From positions 5,556,001 through 5,620,000 of the forward strand of contig NZ_CP032616.1 in the NCBI RefSeq assembly GCF_003626975.1: a DNA stretch of 64,000 bases, written 5' to 3'. Made by a program: the position numbers and the translations under genes. The notes under the pieces are model-generated. The model did not search any database. It had not been told where the DNA came from and saw nothing but the letters and a program-made list of their open reading frames with translations. How positions within the stretch are numbered: position 1 is the first letter of the stretch; each line of letters starts with the position of its first letter. Shown piece after piece: positions 29,520-38,422 of this stretch. Source of the DNA: Pseudomonas sp. DY-1 (GTDB taxonomy: Bacteria; Pseudomonadota; Gammaproteobacteria; Pseudomonadales; Pseudomonadaceae).

Positions 29520-29792
29520 GTGCTAGGTATCCATCGCGCTCCCGCTCGAATCCTGGCTATCAAGGACGATCTCCGCGACGAAGGCTCAGGTGTACTCGAA
29601 GAACAACTGGAACTGATGCTCGAACCCTTCGCCCGGCTCAACCAGGCACGTCAGGGGATGGCGGCTTCGGTTTGGGTTTGAGCATCGCCGCAGCGCGATC
29701 GTCCTGCAGGGTGGGGCGGTCTGGGCGCGTAACCTCGATCCGGGCTGTGCATGTACCTTCGTCTGCCGGTCTGGCAGGGCAGCCCGAGCTGA
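29520..29792 (+). pseudogene. Decayed two-component relic (regulator start fused to sensor-kinase end)
   Basis: From 29520 the frame reads LGIHRAPARILAIKDDL, like the start of an OmpR-type receiver (RILxxEDD), then passes directly into DEGSGVLEEQLELMLEPFARLNQ, the ATP-binding end of a sensor kinase. Kinase homology continues only by changing frame: GGFGLGLSIA, then AIVLQGGAVWARNLDPG, then GLCMYLRLP to a stop at 29792. A deletion plus frameshifts have therefore removed function. The position after gacS is where, as I recall, P. aeruginosa carries pirR-pirS, so this is probably their remnant. Confidence 0.75.
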
Positions 29793-29808
29793 GCCGCCCC
29801 GTCACAGG

Positions 29809-29988
29809 TCAGAACCTGACGTTGGTGGTCAGTTCGGCGAACGGCCTGCAGGTGGCCCACAGGCTGAGGCTTTCCGGGGCGATGTACTTCATCTCCTTGC
29901 CGGAATAGTCCGCACCACCGCGTTTCTTCGCGGCCAGGCAAAGGTTTGCCGAAGGCAGAATGGCGCCCTCGGACCTGTTTGTGCTCAT
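29809..29988 (-). CDS. Small ORF with strong ribosome site, function unknown
   Basis: A 59-aa ORF beginning MSTNRSEGAILPSANL with GGGGAG 9 bases upstream of the ATG. It lies 76 bases after the SEL1 gene on the same strand and could be the third gene of that unit. The C-terminal half (GKEMKYIAPESLSLWATCRP) resembles the late-barrel region of siderophore receptors (xPExxSLWTTY), so the ORF may instead be a receptor fragment with a fortuitous start. I cannot decide between these from sequence. Confidence 0.4.
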   Translation of the reverse strand: MSTNRSEGAILPSANLCLAAKKRGGADYSGKEMKYIAPESLSLWATCRPFAELTTNVRF

Positions 29989-30064
29989 CGCAAGTTTCTC
30001 CCCGGTGAAAAAATGGAGGGGATCAGATGAGAGGGCTTCTCAAAAGAAAGTTTTTACGTTTGGT

Positions 30065-30865
30065 TTACCGGTGCGCTATCAACAGGTATTCCTGTAGCGC
30101 CTCGCGATCGCTGTCGTCGCCCAGTTCGGCCGCGCGCTGGTAGTAGGGCAGGGCCAGCGCCTGGATGCGTGGTTCTGCCGCTTCAGCCAGGCTGGCGCGG
30201 CTGGCTCGCAGGAAATTGAGGTTCCCTCCCGCCAGGGCCTGTTCCAGCCAGTGGACGGCTTCATCCACCTCGCCTTTGGCCGCCAGCACCGCAGCAAGGC
30301 TGAACTGGCCGCGGAAGTCGCCAGCTTCGGCGGAGCGGCGATACCAGGCGAAGGCAACCTTGGAATCAGGCTCAACAGTGATGCCTTCCTCGTAATAGCG
30401 CCCCACCAGGTTCATCGACTTGGCATGTCCCAATTGTGCCGCGCGCAGGTAGAGCGCCATGGCCTGGTGCTGATCGCGCTGGACGCCGCGTCCGGTGGCC
30501 AGCAGACCCGCGAAGTTGTACATCCCCCAATCGAGTCCCGCTGCCGCGGCCATGCGGAAGTGAGACGCGGCGCCAGGCAGGTCGATCAGGCCTCCCCAGC
30601 CCTGCTCCAGGCAACGGCCGAGCATGTTCCGCGCCATGGCGTCGCCGCGCTCGGCGGCGATCTGGAACCAGGTGCGCGCCAGCGCGGCGTCCTGCTCGAT
30701 GCCCTGGCCGTCCAGGAGAATCTGGCCCAGCAGCGTCTGTGCTTCAGTCACCCCGTCCCGCGCGGCGCTAAGAATGGTTCGGGCTGCCTGGCGCGGATCG
30801 CTGGCCAGACGTTCGCGAAGTTCTTCGCTGCTGAGGGTTTCAGTGCGTGTCAGGGTGAGGTGCAT
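30065..30865 (-). CDS. SEL1-like repeat protein
   Basis: A 266-aa soluble protein made of about five SEL1/TPR-type repeats (for example AQTLLGQILLDGQGIEQDAAL, MYNFAGLLATGRGVQRDQHQ, SMNLVGRYYEEGI). These form helical scaffolds for protein contacts. It starts 2 bases after the piuC stop, so the two are an operon. The same pair occurs in P. aeruginosa beside the siderophore receptor piuA, which suggests a role in iron acquisition, but no biochemical function is known to me. Confidence 0.88.
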   Translation of the reverse strand: MHLTLTRTETLSSEELRERLASDPRQAARTILSAARDGVTEAQTLLGQILLDGQGIEQDAALARTWFQIAAERGDAMARNMLGRCLEQGWGGLIDLPGAASHFRMAAAAGLDWGMYNFAGLLATGRGVQRDQHQAMALYLRAAQLGHAKSMNLVGRYYEEGITVEPDSKVAFAWYRRSAEAGDFRGQFSLAAVLAAKGEVDEAVHWLEQALAGGNLNFLRASRASLAEAAEPRIQALALPYYQRAAELGDDSDREALQEYLLIAHR

Positions 30866-30867
30866 GC

Positions 30868-31548
30868 CTAGACCTCGACCCAGCGACGCAGAAGGTTGTG
30901 GTAATTGCCTGTGAGCTGGACCAATGCGGGATGGTCCGGAACGTCACGCGCAAGACTCTGGATGGCCTGGTCCATCTCGAACAGCAGCGTCCGCTGACTG
31001 TCCTCGCGGACCATGCTCTGGATCCAGAAAAACGAGGCGAGGCGTTCACCACGGGTAACCGGTTCCACTTGGTGCAGGCTGCTGGAGGGGTAGATCACCA
31101 GGTCGCCGGCTGCCAGTTTCACGCGATGGGCGCCATAGGTGTCCTGGATAACCAGGTCTCCGCCGTCGTAGGCATCCGGCTCGCTGAAGAACAGCGTGGC
31201 GGACACATCGGTGCGGACGTGCTCGGAGCTGCCCTTGATTGGGCGCACGGCGTTGTCGATGTGGTAGCCGAAGGTGCCGCCGCACCGGTAGCGATTGAAC
31301 AGCGGCGGATAGACCTTGTTCGGCAGGACCGCGGATACGAACAGGGGGTTGTTCCACAGCCGTTGCAGCATGGCACTGCTGATTTCGCGAGCCAGCGGGT
31401 CGCCTTCTGCCAATTGCTCGTTGTGCTTGGCCTTGGCTGACTGGTATCCCGCAGTAGCCTTGCCGTCCAACCAGTCGGCCTGCTCCAGGGCCTCGCGGAT
31501 GCGCGTTGCCTCTTCTGAAGTGAAGATGCCGGGAATGTGCAGAAGCAT
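30868..31548 (-). CDS. piuC: PiuC-type PKHD iron-dependent dioxygenase
   Basis: A 226-aa Fe(II)/2-oxoglutarate-dependent hydroxylase (E. coli YbiX, P. aeruginosa PiuC). The facial triad is visible: HxD in GYHIDNA, the distal His in SSLHQVEPV and the 2-oxoglutarate Arg in TRGER. It is normally co-regulated by Fur with a catecholate siderophore receptor and affects siderophore-drug uptake. The start at 31548 gives the family N-terminus [10 protein letters not shown] good promoter lies about 35 bases upstream. Here the partner receptor is reduced to a stub. Confidence 0.92.
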   Translation of the reverse strand: MLLHIPGIFTSEEATRIREALEQADWLDGKATAGYQSAKAKHNEQLAEGDPLAREISSAMLQRLWNNPLFVSAVLPNKVYPPLFNRYRCGGTFGYHIDNAVRPIKGSSEHVRTDVSATLFFSEPDAYDGGDLVIQDTYGAHRVKLAAGDLVIYPSSSLHQVEPVTRGERLASFFWIQSMVREDSQRTLLFEMDQAIQSLARDVPDHPALVQLTGNYHNLLRRWVEV

Positions 31549-31582
31549 GGCGGTGCACCGGGGAAAACTGAGATGGAGGCGA

Positions 31583-31611
31583 ATAGTATTTATTTTCATT
31601 CAGCCTGTAAA
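31583..31611 (-). promoter_or_regulatory. Promoter of piuC with weak Fur-box similarity
   Basis: On the minus strand TTTACA (31606-31611), a 17-base spacer and TACTAT (31583-31588) form a sigma-70 promoter. The AT-rich spacer, GAATGAAAATAAATACTATTC, approximates a Fur box only loosely (about 11-12 of 19 by eye), so Fur control is suggested by the gene family more than by the site. Confidence 0.5.
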
Positions 31612-31711
31612 ACCGAAGCGCTCGGGGCCTTTTTGCGCTCACGGATTACTTTGGAAATGTTGTAAAAAAGATGCGAATAAGACATGTCAATTAATTTCGA
31701 CAACCATTGGC

Positions 31712-31885
31712 TCACCTGCCAGCGGCAGGCTGACCGACAAGTGGCAGGTATTCGCCGGCTACAGCTACCTGGATAGCGAGGTGGTGGACCCGGGCGCGGT
31801 GGGTGATCGTGCCGGCGTGGTGACCAGCATCGTCAACCATGCGGCTGGCCGTATCGCGCAGTTCACCGCCAGCGTGCACTTCTAA
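31712..31885 (+). pseudogene. 3' stub of a TonB-dependent siderophore receptor
   Basis: The frame reads LTDKWQVFAGYSYLDSEV, the highly conserved late barrel strand of Fiu/PiuA-like receptors, then after a short non-homologous bridge ends RIAQFTASVHF with a terminal Phe, as outer-membrane barrels do. The remaining roughly 650 residues, the plug and signal peptide are missing, as is a large piece between the two segments. It is immediately upstream of cysM, where P. aeruginosa has pirA. It is not expressible as a receptor. Confidence 0.7.
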
Positions 31886-32069
31886 GCGCAGCAAGCGGAA
31901 GCCCCGGCCGGGAAACCCGCCGGGGCTTTCGTTATTCGGGGGTGCGAGAAATGCCTTTCCGCTACATATATATAGCTCCACGCCATAAGCCGAAACGCTA
32001 GCGCGATATGGCGTAGCGCGGTTTGCCGCTATCATATGCACCCCCTGCGTCTGGATTGCGAAACCCGCC

Positions 32070-32978
32070 ATGACCCTGCAGTACCCCACAATCGCCGATT
32101 GCATCGGCCATACCCCGCTGGTGCGTTTGCAGCGGCTGGCCGGCGAAACCAGCAATACCCTCCTGGTCAAGCTCGAAGGCAACAACCCCGCCGGCTCCGT
32201 CAAGGATCGCCCAGCCCTGTCGATGATTACGCGCGCCGAACTGCGTGGTGACATCAAACCCGGTGACACCCTGATCGAAGCCACCTCCGGCAACACTGGC
32301 ATCGCTCTGGCCATGGCTGCGGCCATCAAGGGCTACAAGATGATGCTGATCATGCCGGACAACATGAGCGCCGAGCGCAAGGCCGCCATGACAGCCTACG
32401 GTGCCGAGCTGATCCTGGTGAGCCGCGAAGAGGGCATGGAAGGTGCCCGCGACCTGGCAGAAAGCCTGCAGCGAGGTGGGCGTGGCAAGGTACTGGACCA
32501 GTTCGCCAACGGCGACAACCCGGAGGCCCATTACGTCGGCACCGGCCCGGAAATCTGGCAGCAGACCCAGGGCACCATTACCCATTTCGTCAGCTCCATG
32601 GGTACCACCGGCACCATCATGGGCGTGTCGCGCTACCTCAAGGAGCAGAACCCGAATATCCAGATCGTCGGCCTGCAGCCGCAGGAAGGCTCGGCCATCC
32701 CCGGCATCCGCCGCTGGCCGCAGGAATACCTGCCGAAGATCTACCAGGCCGACCGTGTCGATCGCGTGGTCGACATGGCCCAGATCGAAGCCGAAGAAAC
32801 CATGCGCCGCCTGGCCCGCGAAGAAGGCATCTTCTGCGGTGTCTCCTCCGGCGGTGCGGTGGCCGCGATGCTGCGCCTGTCCCGCGAAGTGGAGAATGCC
32901 GTGATGGTGGCGATCATCTGCGACCGTGGCGATCGTTACCTCTCCACCGGCATCTACGAAGACCCAGAACGGCTGTGA
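32070..32978 (+). CDS. cysM: Cysteine synthase B
   Basis: A 302-aa PLP enzyme of the O-acetylserine sulfhydrylase family that makes cysteine from O-acetylserine with sulfide or thiosulfate. The PLP lysine is in NNPAGSVKDRPAL near residue 40, TSGNTG near 72 and GTTGTIMG near 177. The shorter length and sequence identify the CysM rather than CysK form. The position after the pir scar and before rlmD matches the P. aeruginosa order. Confidence 0.95.
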   Translation: MTLQYPTIADCIGHTPLVRLQRLAGETSNTLLVKLEGNNPAGSVKDRPALSMITRAELRGDIKPGDTLIEATSGNTGIALAMAAAIKGYKMMLIMPDNMSAERKAAMTAYGAELILVSREEGMEGARDLAESLQRGGRGKVLDQFANGDNPEAHYVGTGPEIWQQTQGTITHFVSSMGTTGTIMGVSRYLKEQNPNIQIVGLQPQEGSAIPGIRRWPQEYLPKIYQADRVDRVVDMAQIEAEETMRRLAREEGIFCGVSSGGAVAAMLRLSREVENAVMVAIICDRGDRYLSTGIYEDPERL

Positions 32979-33113
32979 AGATATCTACTGCGCGTCCCGA
33001 TAGCTGCGTTGGGCGGTGCTCGCTCCTTGCCTGTCCAAACGATATGTCTCGTCGCTGCGCTCCGGCCGCTTTGCTCTCGGGCCGCTCTTCACGATCTCTT
33101 CAGAGCGTTCATC

Positions 33114-34466
33114 ATGTCCCGGCGTAACACAGGCCTGCGCTTCCAGCCCAGCGGCGGAGCGCGGTCCCAGCAAGTCCCAGTGGGCAAGAAGCAGCGGCTC
33201 TCCATCGAGCGGCTGGCCCATGACGGGCGTGGCATAGCCTTCGTCGAAGGGCGCACCTGGTTCGTTGCCGGTGCGCTACCGGGTGAAGAAGTGGAAGCCC
33301 GTGTCCTTGCGGCTCGCAGCCAGATTGTGGAGGCCCGTGCCGAGCGTGTGCTCAGCGCCAACGCTATGCGCCTGGTACCGCCCTGCGCCCATGCCGGCCA
33401 GTGTGGTGGCTGCACCCTGCAGCACCTGCCCCATGTCGAACAGCTCGCCCTGAAACAGCGCACGCTTGCTGAGCAGCTGGCGCGTTTCGCCGACCTCCAG
33501 CCGCAGGAGTGGGTGGCCCCACTTGTGGGGACCGAATTCGGTTATCGGCGCCGCGCTCGCATCGCCGTGCGCTGGGATGTCAAGGCCCGCCATCTGGAAG
33601 TCGGATTCCGCGCGGCCGCCAGCCAGGCGATAGTCGGGATCAAGGATTGCCAGGTGCTGGTACAGCCCTTGCAAACGTTGATGCGGGCACTGCCCGACCT
33701 GCTTAGGGGCCTGGACAAGCCCCAGGTAGTCGGGCATGTGGAGCTATTCCATGGCACCGCATCGGCGTTGCTGTTGCGTCACACGCAGCCACTTGGCGAG
33801 GCCGACCTGCAGCGCCTTCGCGAGTTCTGCGCGGCGCATCAGGCCCAACTCTGGCTGCACGGCGAGGGCGAACCCCAACCGGATCAGCCTGCTGCTCGCC
33901 TGGGCTACCGTCTGGAACGTTGGAACCTGGAGCTTGAATATCGCCCCGGCGATTTCGTCCAGGTAAATGAAACGGTCAACGAAGCAATGGTGGCGCAGGC
34001 GCTAGACTGGATGAATCCGCAGCCGGGCGAGCGGGTGCTGGACTTGTTCTGCGGCCTCGGCAACTTCGCCCTGCCATTGGCGCGCCAGGTGCGCGAGGTG
34101 GTTGCGGTGGAAGGTGTGGAGGCGATGGTGCAACGGGCACGCGGCAATGCCACGGCCAACGGCCTGGAGAATGTGCACTTCTTCCAGGCCGACCTGTCGA
34201 ACCCCTTGGCCAAGGCGCCCTGGGCCAGACAGGGGTTCGACGCTGTGCTGCTCGATCCGCCACGAGACGGTGCTTTCGAAGCCGTTCGGCAGATCGCTGC
34301 AACCGGTGCGCAACGAGTGGTCTATGTATCCTGCAACCCGTCGACCCTGGCGCGTGACAGTGCTGAACTGGTCAAGCAGGGATACCAGCTGAAGAAGGCC
34401 GGGATTCTCGACATGTTTCCTCAAACGGCCCATGTCGAGGCCATGGCGTTATTCGAGGCGGGCTAG
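33114..34466 (+). CDS. rlmD: 23S rRNA (uracil1939-C5)-methyltransferase RlmD
   Basis: A 450-aa RumA/RlmD: an N-terminal TRAM domain ([27 protein letters not shown]), the [4Fe-4S] motif from [10 protein letters not shown] with the fourth Cys in IKDCQVL, and a SAM methyltransferase domain with [15 protein letters not shown] and the catalytic Cys in [13 protein letters not shown]. It methylates U1939 of 23S rRNA. The ATG at 33114 ([10 protein letters not shown]) is the family N-terminus. relA follows after 83 bases on the same strand. Confidence 0.95.
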   Translation: MSRRNTGLRFQPSGGARSQQVPVGKKQRLSIERLAHDGRGIAFVEGRTWFVAGALPGEEVEARVLAARSQIVEARAERVLSANAMRLVPPCAHAGQCGGCTLQHLPHVEQLALKQRTLAEQLARFADLQPQEWVAPLVGTEFGYRRRARIAVRWDVKARHLEVGFRAAASQAIVGIKDCQVLVQPLQTLMRALPDLLRGLDKPQVVGHVELFHGTASALLLRHTQPLGEADLQRLREFCAAHQAQLWLHGEGEPQPDQPAARLGYRLERWNLELEYRPGDFVQVNETVNEAMVAQALDWMNPQPGERVLDLFCGLGNFALPLARQVREVVAVEGVEAMVQRARGNATANGLENVHFFQADLSNPLAKAPWARQGFDAVLLDPPRDGAFEAVRQIAATGAQRVVYVSCNPSTLARDSAELVKQGYQLKKAGILDMFPQTAHVEAMALFEAG

Positions 34467-34549
34467 GAAGCCCGTGTAATCCGACCGGCACGACAGAGGC
34501 TGGCGACAATTCGGCGTGAGGGGTTCACGTCGTAGGGAAGGTAGGCAAG

Positions 34550-36796
34550 ATGGTACAGGTGAGAGCGCAACAGCCGGTCAATACGGACGGCAGCATCAAC
34601 CTCGAGGCGTGGCTGGACCATGTCATCAGCCTCGATCCGGTGCTCGACCGCGCGGTACTCAAGGAGGCGTGCGAGTTCGCCCGCGACGCCGAACAACAGG
34701 CCATCGCCGCGCAGAACAGTTGGGCGGAGGGCAACTCGAGCTTCCAGACCGGTCTGGAAATCGCCGAGATCCTGGCTGACCTGAAGCTGGACCAGGAATC
34801 CCTGGTGGCTGCAGTGATCTACCGCGGCGTGCGTGAAGGCAAGATCCAGTTGCAGGCTGTGCAACAGCGATTCGGTCCGGTGGTCGCCAAGCTGATCGAG
34901 GGCGTGTTGCGCATGGCTGCGATCAGCGCCAGCCTCAACCCCCGGCAATCCATGGTCCTCGGCACCCAGGCGCAGGTGGAGAACCTGCGCAAGATGCTGG
35001 TCGCCATGGTCGACGACGTACGAGTCGCGCTGATCAAGCTGGCCGAGCGTACCTGTGCCATTCGTGAAGTGAAGAACACCGACGAGGAGAAACGGCACCG
35101 CGTTGCCCGCGAGGTGTTCGACATCTACGCGCCTCTCGCCCACCGCCTCGGCATCGGCCACATCAAGTGGGAGCTGGAAGACCTGTCCTTCCGCTACCTG
35201 GAGCCGGAGCAATACAAGCAGATCGCCAAGCTGCTCCATGAGCGCCGTCTCGATCGCGAGCAGTACATCGCCGACGTGATGAAGCAGCTTCGCGAGGAGC
35301 TGGCCGCCACCGGCATCAAGGCCGACATCAGCGGCCGCGCCAAACACATCTATTCCATCTGGCGGAAGATGCAGCGCAAGGGCCTGCAATTCAGCCAGAT
35401 CTACGACGTACGTGCCGTACGCGTGCTTGTGCCCGAGGTACGTGATTGCTACACCGCACTCGGCATCGTCCACACCCTATGGCGGCACATTCCCAAGGAA
35501 TTCGACGACTACATCGCCAACCCCAAGGAGAACGGCTACCGCTCCCTGCACACCGCGGTGATCGGCCCGGACGGCAAGGTGCTGGAAGTGCAGATCCGCA
35601 CCCACGCCATGCACGAGGAAGCCGAGCTAGGGGTCTGCGCCCATTGGCGCTACAAGGGCACTGACGTCAAGTCCAGCTCTGACCACTACGAAGAGAAGAT
35701 CGCCTGGTTGCGCCAGGTGCTCGAATGGCACGAGGAACTGGGCGACATCGGTGGCCTGGCCGAGCAACTGCGGGTGGATATCGAGCCCGACCGCGTCTAT
35801 GTCTTCACCCCCGATGGCCACGCCATCGATCTGCCCAAGGGCGCCACGCCGCTAGACTTCGCCTACCGCGTCCACACCGAAATCGGCCACAACTGCCGCG
35901 GTGCCAAGGTCAACGGTCGTATCGTGCCGCTGAACTACGGACTGCAGACTGGCGAGCAGGTGGAAATCATCACCGGCAAGCACGGTGCGCCCAGCCGCGA
36001 CTGGCTGAACCCGAACCTCGGCTACATCACCACCTCGCGCGCGCGGGCGAAGATCGTCCACTGGTTCAAGCTGCAGGCCCGCGACCAGAACGTCGCAGCG
36101 GGCAAGGCGATGCTCGAACGCGAACTGTCGCGCCTGGCATTGCCGCCGGTGGACTTCGAGAAGCTGGCCGAGAAGTGCAATCTGCGTACAGCCGAAGACA
36201 TGTACGCGGCCCTCGGCGCCGGCGATCTGCGTTTGGCCCATGTGGTCAACGCCGCTCAGGCGCTGGTAGAGCCGGAGCGTGGCCATAGCGAGCAGTTGGA
36301 GCTGATCCCTCGGAGGCCGTCTCACAACAAGCCTGGCAAGCGCGGAGACGTGCAGATCCAGGGCGTGGGCAACCTGCTCACGCAGATGGCTGGCTGCTGC
36401 CAACCGCTGCCGGGCGATCCCATCGTGGGCTACATCACCCTTGGTCGCGGTGTCAGCATTCACCGCCAGGACTGCCCATCGGTGTTGCAACTGGGTGGTC
36501 GTGAGCCCGAGCGGATGATCCAGGTGAGCTGGGGACCGGTACCGGTACAGACCTACCCGGTGGACATCATCATCCGCGCCTACGACCGTTCCGGTTTGCT
36601 GCGTGACGTCTCCCAGGTACTGCTCAACGAGCGCATCAACGTGCTGGCGGTGAATACCCGCTCCAACAAGGAAGACAACACCGCCGCCATGCTGCTGACC
36701 ATCGAGATCCCCGGCCTGGACGCGCTGGGCCGGTTGCTGGCGCGCATCTCGCAGCTGCCGAATATCATCGAAGCCCGTCGCAACCGGGCTGCCTGA
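34550..36796 (+). CDS. relA: GTP pyrophosphokinase RelA
   Basis: A 748-aa RelA, the ribosome-associated (p)ppGpp synthetase of the stringent response. Order: inactive HD-like hydrolase domain (about 30-190; the HD pair is missing, as in other RelA proteins), synthetase domain (about 230-370, with DVRAVRVLV and NGYRSLHT), TGS (VFTPDGHAIDLPKGATPLDFAY near 420), zinc-finger/helical region with a CC pair (AGCCQPLPGD) and a C-terminal ACT domain. mazG follows across a repeat, a classic relA-mazG neighbourhood. Confidence 0.97.
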   Translation: MVQVRAQQPVNTDGSINLEAWLDHVISLDPVLDRAVLKEACEFARDAEQQAIAAQNSWAEGNSSFQTGLEIAEILADLKLDQESLVAAVIYRGVREGKIQLQAVQQRFGPVVAKLIEGVLRMAAISASLNPRQSMVLGTQAQVENLRKMLVAMVDDVRVALIKLAERTCAIREVKNTDEEKRHRVAREVFDIYAPLAHRLGIGHIKWELEDLSFRYLEPEQYKQIAKLLHERRLDREQYIADVMKQLREELAATGIKADISGRAKHIYSIWRKMQRKGLQFSQIYDVRAVRVLVPEVRDCYTALGIVHTLWRHIPKEFDDYIANPKENGYRSLHTAVIGPDGKVLEVQIRTHAMHEEAELGVCAHWRYKGTDVKSSSDHYEEKIAWLRQVLEWHEELGDIGGLAEQLRVDIEPDRVYVFTPDGHAIDLPKGATPLDFAYRVHTEIGHNCRGAKVNGRIVPLNYGLQTGEQVEIITGKHGAPSRDWLNPNLGYITTSRARAKIVHWFKLQARDQNVAAGKAMLERELSRLALPPVDFEKLAEKCNLRTAEDMYAALGAGDLRLAHVVNAAQALVEPERGHSEQLELIPRRPSHNKPGKRGDVQIQGVGNLLTQMAGCCQPLPGDPIVGYITLGRGVSIHRQDCPSVLQLGGREPERMIQVSWGPVPVQTYPVDIIIRAYDRSGLLRDVSQVLLNERINVLAVNTRSNKEDNTAAMLLTIEIPGLDALGRLLARISQLPNIIEARRNRAA

Positions 36797-36797
36797 T

Positions 36798-36884
36798 CTG
36801 TAGGTTGGTCCGAGCCTGCGAGGCCCAACGACGAGCGTTGGGTTTCGCTTCGCTCTAACCAGCGTGGCCCGCACCGACCTACAG
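36798..36884. repeat. Double-hairpin intergenic repeat between relA and mazG
   Basis: Outer arms CTGTAGGTTGGTCC and its near-complement GCACCGACCTACAG enclose an inner perfect pair CCCAACG/CGTTGGG. This is the shape of common Pseudomonas intergenic repeats. It lies in the 111-base relA-mazG gap and may attenuate read-through. Confidence 0.8.
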
Positions 36885-36907
36885 GCGTTTTTAACGGGAC
36901 CCCCACC

Positions 36908-37738
36908 ATGTACCAACTCGATGACCTGCTGCACCTCATGGCCCGGCTGCGCGATCCGCAGTACGGCTGCCCCTGGGACCTCAAGCAGGACTACGCCAGC
37001 ATCGTCCCGCACACGATCGAGGAAGCCTACGAGGTGGCCGATGCCATCGAGCGCGGTGACTTCGACCATCTGCCGGGCGAGCTCGGCGACCTGCTGTTCC
37101 AGGTGGTCTATTACAGCCAGTTGGCCAAGGAGGAGGGGCGCTTTGAGTTCGCCGGTGTGGTGGATGCAATCACCCGCAAGCTGGTCCGCCGTCACCCCCA
37201 TGTCTTCCCCGACGGCGATCTCTATGGCGCGCCGGACATGGCCCGGCTGGAAGAAGCCGCGATCAAGCAGCGCTGGGAAGAGATCAAGGCCGAGGAGCGC
37301 GCGGAGAAGGCTGATGCCCCTGAGCAGCTTTCACTTCTGGATGACGTACCTACCGCGTTGCCTGCCCTGAGCCGCGCCGCCAAATTGCAGAAACGCGCGG
37401 CCCAGGTGGGTTTCGACTGGCCTGAGGCACTGCCGGTGATCGACAAGCTCCGTGAGGAGCTGGACGAGGTTCTGGAGGCCATGAGCGACAACGACCCGCA
37501 GGCCATCGCCGATGAGCTGGGTGATTTGCTGTTCGTGGTGGTCAACCTGACCCGTCACCTCAAGGTCGATCCGGAAACCGCCCTGCGTGGCGCCAATGCA
37601 AAATTCGACCGTCGCTTCCGCTTTATCGAACAGGCATTGCGCGAGGCGGGTCGTCCCATTGAAGATTGCACCCTGGAAGAACTGGATGCCCTCTGGGGCG
37701 AAGCCAAGAAACAGGAAAAACTCAGCCTTGGCTGTTAA
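36908..37738 (+). CDS. mazG: Nucleoside triphosphate pyrophosphohydrolase MazG
   Basis: A 276-aa tandem-MazG all-alpha NTP pyrophosphohydrolase (E. coli 263 aa). Both repeats carry the EExxE...ExxD metal motif: EEAYEVADAIERGD with GELGDLLFQVVY, and REELDEVLEAM with DELGDLLFVVVNL. It hydrolyses all (d)NTPs to monophosphates, cleans non-canonical nucleotides and can lower ppGpp. It follows relA on the same strand; AACGGGACC precedes the ATG as a weak ribosome site. Confidence 0.95.
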   Translation: MYQLDDLLHLMARLRDPQYGCPWDLKQDYASIVPHTIEEAYEVADAIERGDFDHLPGELGDLLFQVVYYSQLAKEEGRFEFAGVVDAITRKLVRRHPHVFPDGDLYGAPDMARLEEAAIKQRWEEIKAEERAEKADAPEQLSLLDDVPTALPALSRAAKLQKRAAQVGFDWPEALPVIDKLREELDEVLEAMSDNDPQAIADELGDLLFVVVNLTRHLKVDPETALRGANAKFDRRFRFIEQALREAGRPIEDCTLEELDALWGEAKKQEKLSLGC

Positions 37739-37759
37739 CTCGAGAGACTGAACCCCGTC

Positions 37760-38299
37760 ATGAGCCTTTCCCTCCGCGACCAGCTGCTGAAAGCCGGGCT
37801 GGTGAACGAAAAGCAGGTCAAACAGGCCGGCAAACAGCAACAGAAACAACAGCGCCTGGAGAAGAAGAACCAGGTCGAGAAGGACGATAGCCTGCGTCAG
37901 GCTGCCTTGCAGGCCCAGGCCGAGAAGGCCGCCCGTGACCAGGAGCTGAACCGCCAGCAACAGGAAAAGGCCGACCAGAAGGCCAAGGCGGCGCAGATCA
38001 AGCAACTGATCGAAAGCTCACGCCTGCCGAAGCTGACTACCGACGACTACTACAACTTTGTCGACGAGAAGAAGGTCAAGCGCATCGCGGTCAACGCCAT
38101 GCTGCGTGACAAGCTGAGCCGCGGCTCGCTGGCTGTCGTCCGCCATGGCGGCGGCTACGAGATCATTCCCCGTGATGCTGCCCTGCGTATTCAGGAGCGC
38201 GATCCGCGCCGGGTGGTGCTGCTCAACACCCAGACCGAAGAGCCGGATGCCGATGATCCGTACGCGGCCTACAAGGTGCCGGATGACCTGATGTGGTAA
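37760..38299 (+). CDS. DUF2058 nucleoprotein (YaiL-like)
   Basis: A 179-aa DUF2058 protein. The first 90 residues are a charged, Gln/Lys-rich coiled coil (KQVKQAGKQQQKQQRLEKKNQ) and the C-terminal half is the conserved YNFVDEKKVKRIAV region. Relatives are described as nucleoproteins or polynucleotide-associated proteins, without a proven activity. It follows mazG by 21 bases and a strong terminator follows it, so it is the last gene of the relA-mazG unit. Confidence 0.88.
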   Translation: MSLSLRDQLLKAGLVNEKQVKQAGKQQQKQQRLEKKNQVEKDDSLRQAALQAQAEKAARDQELNRQQQEKADQKAKAAQIKQLIESSRLPKLTTDDYYNFVDEKKVKRIAVNAMLRDKLSRGSLAVVRHGGGYEIIPRDAALRIQERDPRRVVLLNTQTEEPDADDPYAAYKVPDDLMW

Positions 38300-38309
38300 T
38301 GCGGTGACG

Positions 38310-38334
38310 AAACCGGGCCTTGTGCCCGGTTTTT
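38310..38334 (+). terminator. Terminator after the DUF2058 gene
   Basis: AAACCGGGC pairs with GCCCGGTTT around a 5-base loop and is followed by a T-run. A copy of the dispersed GTGGGAGCGC repeat core starts just after it (38340). Confidence 0.92.
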
Positions 38335-38422
38335 CATTGTGGGAGCGCAGCTCCTGTAGCCTGGACGCAATCCGGGGCGGGCGGAGCGGGGCTATCCAGC
38401 GTGTCTGGGCTGGCGACGCGCT

